Shown here piece by piece: positions 9,286 through 18,729 of a DNA stretch of 64,000 nt. Location: the NCBI RefSeq assembly GCF_002208135.1, contig NZ_CP021646.1:2029501-2093500 (forward strand). Reading direction: 5' to 3'. Numbering within the stretch: position 1 is the first letter of the stretch; each line of letters starts with the position of its first letter. The DNA comes from Pseudoalteromonas piscicida (GTDB lineage: Bacteria > Pseudomonadota > Gammaproteobacteria > Enterobacterales > Alteromonadaceae). Position numbers and translations under genes: made by a program. Below the pieces are notes generated by a model. That model did not search any database. It saw nothing but the letters and a program-made list of their open reading frames with translations, and was not told the DNA's origin.

Positions 9286-10078
9286 ACAGAGAGGCAAGAT
9301 AGTCCAACAGCTTTTGATTTTCGTTTTCAATATGCTTATAGAATTCAATATCTTTTAACTTAGATGCGGCAGCTTCATCGATGACGATTACAGCGTCACG
9401 ATGCATTTGTAGTGCCGAAGCCGGACACGCCGCAGTTAACGGACCTTCCACCATAGCAACAACAGCATCAGCTTTGTTTTCACCCGTCGCTAACAACACG
9501 ACTTTTTTAGCATCTAAAATCGTGCCAATACCCATAGTGATTGACAAGTGAGGTTGGTACTCATCAGCTTTAAAAAAACGAGCGTTATCATCAATCGTCG
9601 CTTTCGTTAGGGTTTTAACCCGAGTACGTGACGTTAAGCCAGAAGATGGCTCGTTAAAGCCAATATGGCCATTTCTGCCAATGCCTAAAAGTTGTACATC
9701 AATACCACCAGCCGATTTAATACGCGCTTCATACTCGCCGCACGCCGTAATTGGATTTTTTGCATCACCCGGCGGTACGTGCGTGTTACTTTTATCAATG
9801 TTGATATGGTCAAATAGCTGCTGCTGCATAAAGTAACGATAACTTTGTGGGTGCGAGCCATCTAAGCCTAAATATTCATCTAGGTTGAAGCTGATAACTT
9901 CAGCAAAACTGATATCGTTCGCTTGGTTACGCTTAATTAATTCTTGATACAAAGCGACCGGTGTTGAACCCGTCGCTAATCCCAACACAGAGTTAGCTTT
10001 ACGCTTTAATTGCGTTGTAAAAATGTCTGCACCATATGCTGCCACTTCGGCAGCGTCTTTTAAAATGACTACTTGCAT
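9260..10078 (-). CDS. nagB: Glucosamine-6-phosphate deaminase with IS-derived tail
   Basis: Converts glucosamine-6-phosphate to fructose-6-phosphate and ammonia, the last step of GlcNAc catabolism. Motifs seen: GLATGSTP phosphate loop, [10 protein letters not shown] (catalytic Asp near residue 67) and [13 protein letters not shown] with the catalytic His. The ATG at 10078 ([10 protein letters not shown]) is preferred over a TTG four codons earlier. The native gene ended LASL followed by TAG; the ISAs1 element inserted within that TAG, so the frame now reads on for SGRDRTLN from the IS end before a TGA. The native length (264) fits the family, so the enzyme is probably still active. It has its own operator at 10199-10214. 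Confidence 0.93.
   Translation of the reverse strand: MQVVILKDAAEVAAYGADIFTTQLKRKANSVLGLATGSTPVALYQELIKRNQANDISFAEVISFNLDEYLGLDGSHPQSYRYFMQQQLFDHINIDKSNTHVPPGDAKNPITACGEYEARIKSAGGIDVQLLGIGRNGHIGFNEPSSGLTSRTRVKTLTKATIDDNARFFKADEYQPHLSITMGIGTILDAKKVVLLATGENKADAVVAMVEGPLTAACPASALQMHRDAVIVIDEAAASKLKDIEFYKHIENENQKLLDYLASLSGRDRTLN
9286..9294. repeat. Target site duplication, right copy
   Basis: ACAGAGAGG outside the right IS end. Read on the minus strand it covers the last codons of native nagB (GCC TCT CTG T...), the final T being the first base of the lost stop codon. Confidence 0.9.
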
Positions 10079-10198
10079 ACGATTAACCAAATGTTGAGAT
10101 GATTAGAATAAAATGGGATCTGAGCCTTGCCTCGCGTGCAATCAAAGCAAGGTCAGATCGAACCTAATTGGGATACACAACATTAGGTTATTACCATT

Positions 10199-10214
10199 AT
10201 GACAACGCTGTCAT
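10199..10214. promoter_or_regulatory. NagR-type operator upstream of nagB
   Basis: ATGACAACGCTGTCAT: arms ATGACA / TGTCAT around ACGC. It is the same palindrome (read on the other strand) as 13861-13876 before nagK. The form matches the LacI-family NagR sites described for GlcNAc regulons of Alteromonadales. It lies about 120 bp upstream of the nagB start; the regulator gene is not in the window. Confidence 0.8.
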
Positions 10215-10295
10215 TATTATCAGAAATAATTCGCTTGTAAAGCAAAAGTGAAAAAAAATATGGATATTTTTTACTCTATGCAATCGAAAGGTGCT

Positions 10296-10321
10296 AAAAA
10301 GCCCATCGTTGTGGGCTTTTT
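10296..10321 (-). terminator. Terminator after nagX
   Basis: AAAAAGCCCA / TGGGCTTTTT stem with a TCGTTG loop, 20 bases after the nagX stop on the minus strand. It separates nagX from the nagB promoter. Confidence 0.85.
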
Positions 10322-10340
10322 GAAAGGATAGTTGTGAATA

Positions 10341-11474
10341 TTATACGCTTACAAAAATACGGCGTTTATACATCCAATGCAGCACTAAAAGCTGTACCGC
10401 CAGTAGCCCAAAAACGGCCATTAACGGCTGCCACGCTGTTGGCACGGCGGCAATCACGCCACCGAATACGCTTTTACTAATAAAGGTCCAATTCACTAAG
10501 CTTGACGCCAAATAAATAATAATGGAGTTGGCTCCTATAATAACAAATGGATACGCCCAACGTTGAAAGCTGAGTACATCTACTATCGCGTAAAATACCG
10601 CAAGTAGAATTGCACTCCAGCCGACGGTTACTAGCACAAATGAGCTTGTCCACAATTCTTTATTAACTGGAAATTGCATGTCCCAAAGCCAACCTAGTGC
10701 TAGGACAAGTAAACCTGAGCCTGCCAAAATACCAACGGTTTTCCACTCTCCTTGCGTTTGGGCATTGGCAATCGCACGACCCGCAAATACGCCTGCAATC
10801 GCATTTACAATGGCAGGTAAGCTTGACAGCACACCTTCGGGGTCAACTGGACGATTTTGATAACTGATCCCAGGTAGCAAATACGTATCAATGAACGCAT
10901 TCCAACTACCAACACCATTTGCACTTAAGTCCCCTGCTTGTCCACCAGGAACGGGGATAAAGCAAAGTAATAGCCAATAAAATAACAAGATGCCTACACC
11001 TACATAGGCTAAGGTTCGCAAGCTAGTATGCCAAACCAGTAAAGCACAAAAGAACCAAGCAAACGCGATGCGACCTAATACGCTGGCGTAGCGAACACTG
11101 TCAGGATCCATTGGGATCCCAGTTCCCCAACCATGGTTGTATAACACGCCAAAAGCACACAGTAACAAAAGGCGCTTCAGTGCTTTGAGATAAAACGGTT
11201 TACGTTCATTAAAGGGCAGGTGGTCGATACGTTTAGGCGACAAGCCCATCGCGACACCCGATAAAAAAATAAATAGAGGAAAGATAAGGTCATAAAAAGT
11301 AAAACCATGCCAAGGGCTATGAAGCGTATGCGCTTCAAAAGCCTTCCACCCTTGCCATCCGGTCAGTACAAACAGTGCCGCAAAAATAGACTGGCCACCT
11401 AAGATCCAGAACATATCCATGCCGCGTAAGGCATCTAAAGACGCAAGTCGCTTTGGCTTATTATTCGTTGTCAT
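10341..11474 (-). CDS. nagX: NagX-like membrane protein (DUF5009 / COG4299)
   Basis: A 377-residue multi-pass inner-membrane protein with about ten hydrophobic segments. It begins RLASLDALRGMDMFWILGG and has the FTFYDLIFPLFIFLSGVAMG segment of the family related to heparan-alpha-glucosaminide N-acetyltransferase. In GlcNAc gene clusters of Alteromonadales this protein is called NagX and has been proposed as a transporter of GlcNAc or its oligomers; its activity is not settled. A terminator between nagA and nagX suggests that it is transcribed separately, and I see no clear NagR palindrome in the 259 bp upstream. Confidence 0.82.
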   Translation of the reverse strand: MTTNNKPKRLASLDALRGMDMFWILGGQSIFAALFVLTGWQGWKAFEAHTLHSPWHGFTFYDLIFPLFIFLSGVAMGLSPKRIDHLPFNERKPFYLKALKRLLLLCAFGVLYNHGWGTGIPMDPDSVRYASVLGRIAFAWFFCALLVWHTSLRTLAYVGVGILLFYWLLLCFIPVPGGQAGDLSANGVGSWNAFIDTYLLPGISYQNRPVDPEGVLSSLPAIVNAIAGVFAGRAIANAQTQGEWKTVGILAGSGLLVLALGWLWDMQFPVNKELWTSSFVLVTVGWSAILLAVFYAIVDVLSFQRWAYPFVIIGANSIIIYLASSLVNWTFISKSVFGGVIAAVPTAWQPLMAVFGLLAVQLLVLHWMYKRRIFVSV

Positions 11475-11655
11475 TGCTATTTATCCGCGTGAAAACATTA
11501 ACGATGGATCGCTCAATCAAGCAAATCCATTTGCCTCAAGGTTAAGCTTCATAGACGTTGCAATCGTGAGCGTATCTTTAAGCAAATTGCTATCGCTTCT
11601 TGAGTTGTCGATCCACTCATACTTAACTAAATACCAGCTAAGCGTAAAAAAACAA

Positions 11656-11682
11656 AGCCCCGCGATACAGCTGCGGGGTTTT
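11656..11682 (-). terminator. Terminator after nagA
   Basis: GCCCCGC / GCGGGG stem with a 9-base loop; on the minus strand it is followed by CTTTGTTTTTTT. It ends the nagK-nagA transcript and leaves about 180 bp (11475-11655) for a nagX promoter, where no other feature is seen. Confidence 0.8.
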
Positions 11683-11733
11683 ATCAGGGAAACTTAAACG
11701 GGTGTTAGTGTCCACTATTCAATTGCAGGCCAG

Positions 11734-12858
11734 TTATAACAACTGACCTCCAATATAGGTCTGCTTCACAATCAAGTCGCTGTCGAGCACCACAAAATCG
11801 GCATCAGCACCCGATCTTAGATGCCCCTTTTGTGATAAACCTAGATATTGTGCAGGGTAGAGAGAAGCCATACGTAAACTCTCGGCTAAACTTACGTTAA
11901 GCGTATTGACGGTGTTTCGCACTGCACTTGCCATATCCAATACACTGCCAGCCAGTTCACCGGTTGTTGAGTTTAACCTGTCGCCTGTACGAATAACTTT
12001 TCTGCCATCAAAAAAGTCAAACTCCGTATCATCAGTGCCAACTGGAGGCATAGCATCCGTCACTAGCATCATTTTGCCGCGTTGCTTAGTGCGAATCGCA
12101 AGTTGCGCCGACAATGGATGAACGTGATGACCATCAACAATCAAGCCACACCAGCTATTGTCATTCCAAAGCGCGGCGCCGACAACGCCAGGCTCACGCG
12201 ACGTAAACGCAGACATTGCATTAAATAGGTGAGTAAAGCCATCAACGCCCACATTGAGTGCAGCATTAGCTGTGTCATAGTCCGCGTTTGAATGACCGAT
12301 ACACACTTTTACACCGAGTGAAATCAAGCGCTCGATATCGCTCAGCGGCACGGTTTCAGGTGCCAAAGTTACCATTTTGATACCTAGATCTTGACGCCCG
12401 TATACCGCAAACTCTTGCTCGGAGATTGGCCTGATGAACTTTTCGCTATGGGTGCCTTTTTTGGGGTGGGATAAGTGTGGGCCCTCAAAGTGGATCCCTA
12501 ACACCCCTGACTGATTAGCAGCGATAGCTGCTGCTGTTGCGTCTGCCGCTTGTTGCATTACTTCAATTTTGTCAGTGATAAGGGTTGGCATTAATCCCGT
12601 TGAACCAAATTGGCCATGTGCTTTAACCATCGTCGCCAAGCATGCCGTGGATTGCTCGGCGTTAAAAAATGCACCGCCACCACCATTAACCTGTACATCA
12701 ATAAAACCTGGTGCAACTAGTCCCGATAACTTAGATACATTGGCCGCTTGCGACTCATTGATATAACCAATTTGGCCGTCGTTTACTTCGAAGTAAACGT
12801 CTTTTCTAAAATTTTCACCATCAAAAAATTCTGGAGCAAAATAACATTGAGTCTTCAT
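11734..12858 (-). CDS. nagA: N-acetylglucosamine-6-phosphate deacetylase
   Basis: Removes the acetyl group from GlcNAc-6-phosphate, giving glucosamine-6-phosphate for NagB. This amidohydrolase-fold protein shows GFIDVQVNGGGG, the metal-site glutamate in GIHFEGPHL, histidines in CIGHSNADY and GFTHLFNAMS, the substrate-side VDGHHV and the catalytic Asp in LVTDAMPPVG. The ATG at 12858 (MKTQCYFAPE) has AAGGCG upstream and gives 374 residues; the frame is open 32 codons further but that would run into nagK. If the nagK frame is restored, its TAA overlaps this ATG as TAATG, indicating translational coupling. Confidence 0.93.
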   Translation of the reverse strand: MKTQCYFAPEFFDGENFRKDVYFEVNDGQIGYINESQAANVSKLSGLVAPGFIDVQVNGGGGAFFNAEQSTACLATMVKAHGQFGSTGLMPTLITDKIEVMQQAADATAAAIAANQSGVLGIHFEGPHLSHPKKGTHSEKFIRPISEQEFAVYGRQDLGIKMVTLAPETVPLSDIERLISLGVKVCIGHSNADYDTANAALNVGVDGFTHLFNAMSAFTSREPGVVGAALWNDNSWCGLIVDGHHVHPLSAQLAIRTKQRGKMMLVTDAMPPVGTDDTEFDFFDGRKVIRTGDRLNSTTGELAGSVLDMASAVRNTVNTLNVSLAESLRMASLYPAQYLGLSQKGHLRSGADADFVVLDSDLIVKQTYIGGQLL

Positions 12859-12871
12859 TAGTTCGCCTTTT

Positions 12872-13768
12872 TTAATTCTTGACCTGCACTTTGAATTGCA
12901 AAGTAAATTGCCCCATTTCAGGAGGTTGTTTAGGTAATTGGACTTGCTTTGCAACTTCTGGGTCGAGCCAAGGTTGTAGCGGCTCTGATAATCCGCCGAT
13001 CATAGAGAGTCTAGGCGGGTTTAGTTCGAGTAAACGCTTCGCTAAACGACTAATATATTCTGCACCAGACTTTACGATAGAAAGGGCAATTTTATCATTT
13101 TGCTTGGCTTGCGCTAATACATAACGAGCCAGCTTTGCATAACCACTAGACGGCTGCCCTGCCATTTGTTCAGCAATACCCATTGCCCCTTTCGCACTGA
13201 AGTGCTCTAGTAATACTTGGCTCAAAGACGTTTTTTCGCCAAGGCCATCAAGATCGAGTAACGCAGCTTTTACCGCCTCTAACCCCATCCAAGCGCCACT
13301 GCCCATGTCGCCTTGCGCAAAACCGTGGCCACCATAGTTCACTGTTTTACCATCAACTAAGGCAAAACCACAGGAGCCGGTGCCCGTAATAATCACTGCC
13401 CCATCGCTACCCTCATGGGCACCAATACACGCGGTGTGTAAATCTGTGGTAAGGAACATTTGTTTAAAGGGATGCTCCCATTGCATGATTTTGTCATAGA
13501 GCGCGGGTAAGTTAACACCTGCAAGGCCAAGGCCTGCATTTAGCTCATGTACTTGTTCAACACGAAGACCCGCGTCTTGTAACGCCATTTGTGTCGACAC
13601 CATGATGGATTCAAGCGTGCGCTCTAAACCATGTAAGGGATTCGCAGGACCGCCTAGACCCGTACCCAAAACGCCATGTTGAAGAGAATAAATTGTAGCG
13701 CGGCATTTTGTTCCACCACCATCGACGCCGATGTATAGTTGGTCTTGGTTAACCTGTTTAGCCATCAT
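12872..13768 (-). CDS. nagK: N-acetylglucosamine kinase, BadF/BadG ATPase family, C-terminal frameshift
   Basis: Phosphorylates GlcNAc to GlcNAc-6-phosphate. The ASKHA-fold ATPase motifs are IGVDGGGTKCRATI at the N-terminus, NAGLGLAGVN, IITGTGSCGFAL and MIGGLSEPL. The start at 13768 (MMAKQVNQ) follows AGTAGGGG at good spacing; the frame opens upstream to 13837 but without such a site. After PPEMG the frame reads QFTLQFKVQVKN, unlike the family. Adding one G to the GGGG run (12911-12914) gives GAIYFAIQSAGQELKKAN, with the G-A-x-x-x-A ending of such ATPases, and a TAA at 12858-12860 overlapping the nagA start. So a one-base deletion or sequencing error is likely; the intact gene would span 12858-13768. 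Confidence 0.88.
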   Translation of the reverse strand: MMAKQVNQDQLYIGVDGGGTKCRATIYSLQHGVLGTGLGGPANPLHGLERTLESIMVSTQMALQDAGLRVEQVHELNAGLGLAGVNLPALYDKIMQWEHPFKQMFLTTDLHTACIGAHEGSDGAVIITGTGSCGFALVDGKTVNYGGHGFAQGDMGSGAWMGLEAVKAALLDLDGLGEKTSLSQVLLEHFSAKGAMGIAEQMAGQPSSGYAKLARYVLAQAKQNDKIALSIVKSGAEYISRLAKRLLELNPPRLSMIGGLSEPLQPWLDPEVAKQVQLPKQPPEMGQFTLQFKVQVKN

Positions 13769-13860
13769 GTAAAGACCCCTACTTTGTTCTGGATTGGACC
13801 GCGTTATTATTTTCGTTAGACACGGTTTTTCATTCATGTTGAATTGATGTTACACAACAA

Positions 13861-13876
13861 ATGACAGCGTTGTCAT
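13861..13876. promoter_or_regulatory. NagR-type operator upstream of nagK-nagA
   Basis: ATGACAGCGTTGTCAT, the reverse complement of the site before nagB, flanked by A/T as AATGACA...TGTCATT. It lies 93 bp upstream of the chosen nagK ATG, where it can overlap the promoter. Confidence 0.82.
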
Positions 13877-14012
13877 TAAATTTTTCAAGAAATTTCTTCA
13901 TTTTGAAAAAAACTAATATTGCACAGTTTATGAGGATTGTCAGTGAAAAATTGCAATAATCTTCAAATTACAAGGACTAACAGAGATTAGAGGTTGTTAG
14001 ACACATAATAAA

Positions 14013-14043
14013 AAAGCGACTCAATATTACATCAAGTCGCTTT
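14013..14043 (-). terminator. Terminator after the 2OG oxygenase gene
   Basis: AAAGCGACT / AGTCGCTTT arms with a 13-base loop, followed on the minus strand by TTTTTTATTAT. It lies about 55 bases after the stop of the oxygenase gene. Confidence 0.75.
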
Positions 14044-14096
14044 ATCAATTTAACCTTATGGTTCAGGTTATTCGCTATCGTAAGTCTAGGGCTAGA

Positions 14097-14939
14097 TTAC
14101 TTAACCCCAAGTTCTCTCAAACGCTCTTGCAAATAGCTATCTGCAGTGTAACGCTCTGACAACACAACATCCGGTCTTGGATGTAAGAATAGCGGCAATG
14201 AAATACGAGATTTCGTCGACGCTTTGCCCGTAGGGTTAATCACACGGTGAATTGTCGATGGGAAGTAATCACCCGACGCCTCTTGCAGCATGTCACCAAT
14301 GTTAATAATCAGCGAACCAAAGTCGCATGGTACGTCCAACCAACTGCCATCTTGTCTTTGCACTTGTAGGCCAGGTTCATTTGCTGCTGGTAATACTGTA
14401 AGTAGATTGATATCACCATGAGCTGCGGCGCGAATTGCACCTGGTTCTTCATCACCAGTCATTGGTGGGTAATGAAGAATACGCAGTAATGTTTGCTCTG
14501 ATTCTTTGATCATATCTTTAAGGTCAATAGAGAATCTCGCTCTCACATCTGCTGGTGCTTCAGCTTGAACCCAGCTTAGCAATTCTTGCGCAAACTCGCT
14601 CGCTAAACGGTAATATTCACGAATTTCCGCTTCTAATTGAGCCGGTACGCGGCCTTTTGGATAAACGTGAAAATACTCTTTGATATCTTTTACTGTAAAA
14701 CCTTTCGCAACTTCAGATACTTCTGGTGGGAAGTAACCATCTTGGGTTTCTTTATTGAAAAGGAACTCGTGCTTTTCTTCTGAATTAAAAAATTCTTGCC
14801 AATGTTTGTAGATTGACTCAACCAACTCTTGAGGGATTGGATGATTTTTTAGTACACCGAAACCTGTGTTTCTTAATGATTCTACAAATTCTTTCGCAGC
14901 ATTTGGCGATTGATAGTCTACGGTAGGTAACTGTTGCAT
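14097..14939 (-). CDS. Isopenicillin N synthase-like 2OG-Fe(II) oxygenase
   Basis: A 280-residue soluble dioxygenase. An N-terminal DIOX_N-type part (residues 1-110, FVESLRNTGFGVLKNHPIP) precedes the 2OG-Fe(II) core. The iron ligands are the His and Asp in AAAHGDINLLTV and the His in PSTIHRVINP; the 2-oxoglutarate-binding RxS is in KSRISLPLFLHP. The set is complete, so catalysis is expected, but the substrate is unknown. The start has GGTGGAACC upstream. It is a single-gene unit with its own terminator and no obvious pathway neighbours. Confidence 0.87.
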   Translation of the reverse strand: MQQLPTVDYQSPNAAKEFVESLRNTGFGVLKNHPIPQELVESIYKHWQEFFNSEEKHEFLFNKETQDGYFPPEVSEVAKGFTVKDIKEYFHVYPKGRVPAQLEAEIREYYRLASEFAQELLSWVQAEAPADVRARFSIDLKDMIKESEQTLLRILHYPPMTGDEEPGAIRAAAHGDINLLTVLPAANEPGLQVQRQDGSWLDVPCDFGSLIINIGDMLQEASGDYFPSTIHRVINPTGKASTKSRISLPLFLHPRPDVVLSERYTADSYLQERLRELGVK

Positions 14940-15325
14940 AATGGTTCCACCAAAATTATTAGTAATTCGTGGTTATTTACTCAATTGCACATTGTGGCAA
15001 ATAACGCACTTCCCGTGTCATCTCAACACTGCGTACCTAGTAGAAGGTAAGGCGTATGTTATCGGGTCTGTTAACCTAGGGGTTGTTTTTAAGCAATCAA
15101 CTTGTATCTAACAAGCTTCTCTCAAAACAGCAACAGCAAAGGCTAAAAAGCCCTTATACGATCGTGTTGTCGATAATTCTTCAAAAAGTGTAGCTAATTA
15201 CACTGTTAGTAGATGTACTTTTTAAAGATTACGTTTTAACAGCGAGCGAGCTTATTGAATTAGCGCAAATGATATAAGGACTTATGTCCGCTTTTGTATA
15301 TAGGACCCGAGACTTTTGATGCAGA
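14940..15325. other. Intergenic region, no gene recognised
   Basis: 386 bp between the oxygenase start and the 3' end of the next minus-strand gene. It holds the oxygenase promoter region and only short weak hairpins, such as GTGTA-GCTAAT-TACAC near 15189. No coding region or strong terminator was seen. Confidence 0.5.
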
Positions 15326-16447
15326 TCAAGCATTATCTGGGGCATCTATCGGTATTTGGATATCCCATTCCAATCCATGTGGTGTATTTTTCACACTAAA
15401 CTCTCCATTAAGTGCCCCTGAAACCAAATTGGCAGTTAAATTCGCGCTTAACCCTACATGGCCTGCATTACCTCTTTTTGTAGTAACAAATGGTTTTAAT
15501 AACTCTTGTGCACTAATTCCTCTAAGGCCTACTCCATTGTCGGTGTAATTCACATGTAAATTGTTACCCGAGAGCGTAAAAGTGATGCTGACAAGGTGAT
15601 CATGGTCAATCCACGCATGAGCGATGGAGTTTTCAACTAAATTGCTCAGTACCTCAACCAATGCTTGTCCATCCACATAAACCTCAGTTGTTGTGTTACC
15701 AACAAACTGGATTTGCACGTCTTGCTTTGAAAAATCTTTTTTCAATCGTGTTTCTATTTCTTTTAATTTTACTTCGGCACAGCTGCTATCTCGCTCAGAC
15801 TGAGAAACTGACTTTAATAAGCTGACAAACTTAGCAACCTTTTCTAGATTGCGGCTGCACAGCGCACTGCTGTCTTTGACCTGCTCAAATCCCGTCACCA
15901 ACCCATCCTGCGTAAGCGTGCCTGCTGCAAGTGCACTTTGTAGCTCTTGCATGACGCCCTCTAAAAAGGTGTTGGATGTAATACTGGTTCCGAGGGGGGT
16001 ATTGATTTCGTGTGCGATCCCCATCACCATTTGGTTTATCGCTTTAGATAGCTGCTGTTTTACCGCTAACTTTTGCGCTTCAATTAACTTAAATTGGGTG
16101 TTTACTCTGGCGATGATTTCAGCGGGTTTATAGGGTTTGGTGATGTAATCAACACCACCGACCTCGAATGCTTGTACCAAGCTCTCGCTGTCTTCATAAG
16201 CACTGACAAAAACAACGGGAATGGCTGCCGTCGAATTGTCGGATTTAAGCACTTTACACAGTTCAATCCCCGACATATTTGGCATTTTAATATCGGTAAT
16301 AATTAATTCCGGTTGGTGCTTTTTAACAATACCTAAGGCAATATCCCCACCACGAGCTGCTAACACTTTGTATCCTTCCTTTCTCAATATGAGCTGCAGC
16401 ACTTGGAGGTTTTCTGGCATATCGTCAACAATTAAAATGTCAGACAT
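15326..16447 (-). CDS. Response regulator-histidine kinase fusion
   Basis: 373 residues: a receiver domain (1-120) with acidic pocket VDD near residues 7-9, phosphoacceptor D52 (ITDIKMPN) and K104 (ITKPYKP), then a linker and a kinase core with H146 in MGIAHEINTPLG, N-box LVEVLSNLVENSIAHAW and G-box YTDNGVGLRG. No membrane segment, so cytoplasmic. This layout fits a soluble kinase whose activity is set by phosphorylation of its own receiver domain, possibly by the divergent hybrid kinase that starts 105 bp away at 16553. The shared promoter region and complementary domains support one phosphorelay; the output is unknown. Confidence 0.85.
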   Translation of the reverse strand: MSDILIVDDMPENLQVLQLILRKEGYKVLAARGGDIALGIVKKHQPELIITDIKMPNMSGIELCKVLKSDNSTAAIPVVFVSAYEDSESLVQAFEVGGVDYITKPYKPAEIIARVNTQFKLIEAQKLAVKQQLSKAINQMVMGIAHEINTPLGTSITSNTFLEGVMQELQSALAAGTLTQDGLVTGFEQVKDSSALCSRNLEKVAKFVSLLKSVSQSERDSSCAEVKLKEIETRLKKDFSKQDVQIQFVGNTTTEVYVDGQALVEVLSNLVENSIAHAWIDHDHLVSITFTLSGNNLHVNYTDNGVGLRGISAQELLKPFVTTKRGNAGHVGLSANLTANLVSGALNGEFSVKNTPHGLEWDIQIPIDAPDNA

Positions 16448-16552
16448 GTAACGTTACTCAAGTCCTTAAAATAGACACTTTTTACAGCATAGCTTGAGAA
16501 ATTGTATATCGCGACTATGTTTAAATATAAATTCACGCGTAAATAATAACTT

Positions 16553-18685
16553 ATGTCCTCAAAAGCATTACTAAGTTGGATCGCACTTCTTGCCTTAATA
16601 GCAGCCTTAGGAAGCGCAACGCTCATCTACTACTCAACAACCTCGCACAGTACACTCGCAACCGACGTTAATACTGCTTATCACAACCACCTCTCACTTG
16701 AGATGTACAGCAAAGATAAAAACACCCAATGGCTAGGTGAAATAAAATCTGCGCCTGATCATGCATTACCGCTTCCGCTGCAACAAATTTATGAAACCCA
16801 AGCTAGGTTAAAATCACGGTTTTTAACAGGTATGGTTGAACAGACCGATTTGCCTCAAAGTTATCGAAACGCCATCTCACAACTACCTCTCATTGCAAAC
16901 GCTAAACTCGAAACAAGCGCCAATCAACAACTACAAATACTGTTTATTACTGGTCTTGCTTTCGCGGCTCTAACGCTGTTTTTAAGCTTTTATGTTTGGT
17001 TTATGCGCACCAAACATTTCTCACCGCTCTATCGGATTGTCAATACGTTACGTGCACAAGCGTTAAACGGCGCCCCTCTTTCTGTAACGCCCACAAACAG
17101 TGACGCTGATGTAAAACGGCTCACACAAGCGATCCATGCTGCCAGTACCTCTCAAAGCCAAAAGTTGGCATCAGCCGCAATTATCGAAAACTATAATCGC
17201 GAGCTCAAATCTATCACCGGTTCCGAGCCTATTGTGCAGCACGCACTAGAGTTTATCGCCAATGAGTTCAATGCACCGAGTGTCTGTCTCTATGCCAATT
17301 TAAAGGACGACACGTTGTCGTTAGTGAAAAGTCATGGAGTTACACCAAACCATTCGATTATTGCCTCTACAATAGAGCTTTGCGCGGCAAATAACGAACC
17401 ACAAGTACAACAAGAACCGCTGTGGCTCAAAGAACACGAAGTCGAGGTTAAGTTACAAGGCCGTTATTGCTTTCCACTAACCATTGGTAATCATGTTGTT
17501 TACGTGCTACTAGTCGGTAGTGCTCAGGCCTTGATTGACAGCCAATTCGAAGCGCTTGAATACTTGTGTAAGGACTTAAGCCTCGCGCTTGCCATTTATG
17601 AAAATATCGAAAAGCAACAAAAGGCAGAGTCGGCCTTAAGCGAACAACTTGAACTTACCCACCATATAATCAATGCTATCCCAAACCCTACGTACTACCG
17701 CTCCACTGACGGTATATTTATGGGGGTAAACAAGTCATTTTTGGCACTGTTAGATCAATTTGAAGTGGATGTGATTGGCGCCAAGCTAGACGAAGTTTTT
17801 GATTTAGGAATAGCCAGTCTGTTTGAGTCCAAAGCTCACGAAATTATCACCACAACCCAAGAGCAAACCTATGAAGTATTATTGCTAGATGGCCAAGAAC
17901 AAGCACGGGAACTCATTGTATACGAGGCGCCATTTTTTAATGAAAATGCCGCTGTAGCTGGTATTGTTGGAATGTACCTTGATGTCTCAGAGAGAAACCA
18001 GCTACAACGTGAACTCATAGAAGCAAAAGACTCGGCCCAAAACTCGGCAAAAGCGAAAAGCGAATTCCTCGCCAATATGAGCCATGAAATTAGAACCCCA
18101 ATGAACGCTATTATCGGCATGTCCCATCTAGCGCTCGCTACCGAATTAAATGCAAAACAGCATGACTACGTATCTAAAATAGATACTGCAGCAAAGCAAT
18201 TACTGAGATTGATCAACGATATACTCGATTTTTCAAAAATCGAAGCTGGCAAAATCGAGTTAGAATATCAGCCCTTTTCAACAGAAAAGCTACTCGACAG
18301 TGTCGCCACCATCGTCAGTGTAAAAGCCCAAGAAAAGCAATTGGAGTTGGTCTTTGATCTAGACTCACAAGTGCCCTACTGTGTTGTTGGCGATCAATTT
18401 AGAATAAGCCAAGTACTCATCAATTTAGCGGGTAACGCGGTTAAATTCACAGAAACTGGTGAGGTTGTTATTCGTGTTACCCTCGTAAATATCGAAACAG
18501 GTTTAGCGAAAATTAAGTTTAGCGTGAAAGACTCTGGTATTGGCATGAACAAACGCCAGCAAAAAAACCTATTCCAATCTTTCTCTCAAGCGGATAACTC
18601 GATCACCCGAAAATATGGTGGTACAGGCCTTGGCCTCACAATTTCGCAACAGCTCGTCAAGCTGATGGGGGAGAAATATACGTAG
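16553..18685 (+). CDS. Hybrid sensor histidine kinase, N-terminal part (frameshifted)
   Basis: 710 residues before a premature stop. Transmembrane helices at about 7-27 and 126-150 flank a short periplasmic sensor region; then a GAF-like region (about 200-350), a PAS region (about 365-480, NAIPNPTYYRSTDG), the phosphoacceptor His near 510 (NMSHEIRTPMNAIIG) and an ATPase domain ending KYGGTGLGLTISQQLVKLMG. After LMG the frame reads EKYT and stops. Adding one G to GGGGG at 18667-18671 gives GEIYVESEENVGSEFYFTL, the normal end of the kinase ATPase domain, and joins the next coding segment. The whole protein would be about 1243 residues (16553-20283). Confidence 0.87.
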   Translation: MSSKALLSWIALLALIAALGSATLIYYSTTSHSTLATDVNTAYHNHLSLEMYSKDKNTQWLGEIKSAPDHALPLPLQQIYETQARLKSRFLTGMVEQTDLPQSYRNAISQLPLIANAKLETSANQQLQILFITGLAFAALTLFLSFYVWFMRTKHFSPLYRIVNTLRAQALNGAPLSVTPTNSDADVKRLTQAIHAASTSQSQKLASAAIIENYNRELKSITGSEPIVQHALEFIANEFNAPSVCLYANLKDDTLSLVKSHGVTPNHSIIASTIELCAANNEPQVQQEPLWLKEHEVEVKLQGRYCFPLTIGNHVVYVLLVGSAQALIDSQFEALEYLCKDLSLALAIYENIEKQQKAESALSEQLELTHHIINAIPNPTYYRSTDGIFMGVNKSFLALLDQFEVDVIGAKLDEVFDLGIASLFESKAHEIITTTQEQTYEVLLLDGQEQARELIVYEAPFFNENAAVAGIVGMYLDVSERNQLQRELIEAKDSAQNSAKAKSEFLANMSHEIRTPMNAIIGMSHLALATELNAKQHDYVSKIDTAAKQLLRLINDILDFSKIEAGKIELEYQPFSTEKLLDSVATIVSVKAQEKQLELVFDLDSQVPYCVVGDQFRISQVLINLAGNAVKFTETGEVVIRVTLVNIETGLAKIKFSVKDSGIGMNKRQQKNLFQSFSQADNSITRKYGGTGLGLTISQQLVKLMGEKYT

Positions 18686-18729
18686 AGAGTGAAGAAAATG
18701 TCGGTTCAGAGTTTTATTTCACATTAGAA

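Noticed and set aside
12859-12954. 32-codon upstream extension of nagA
   Set aside because: It lies over the 3' end of nagK; the ATG at 12858 has its own AAGGCG site and matches the family start.
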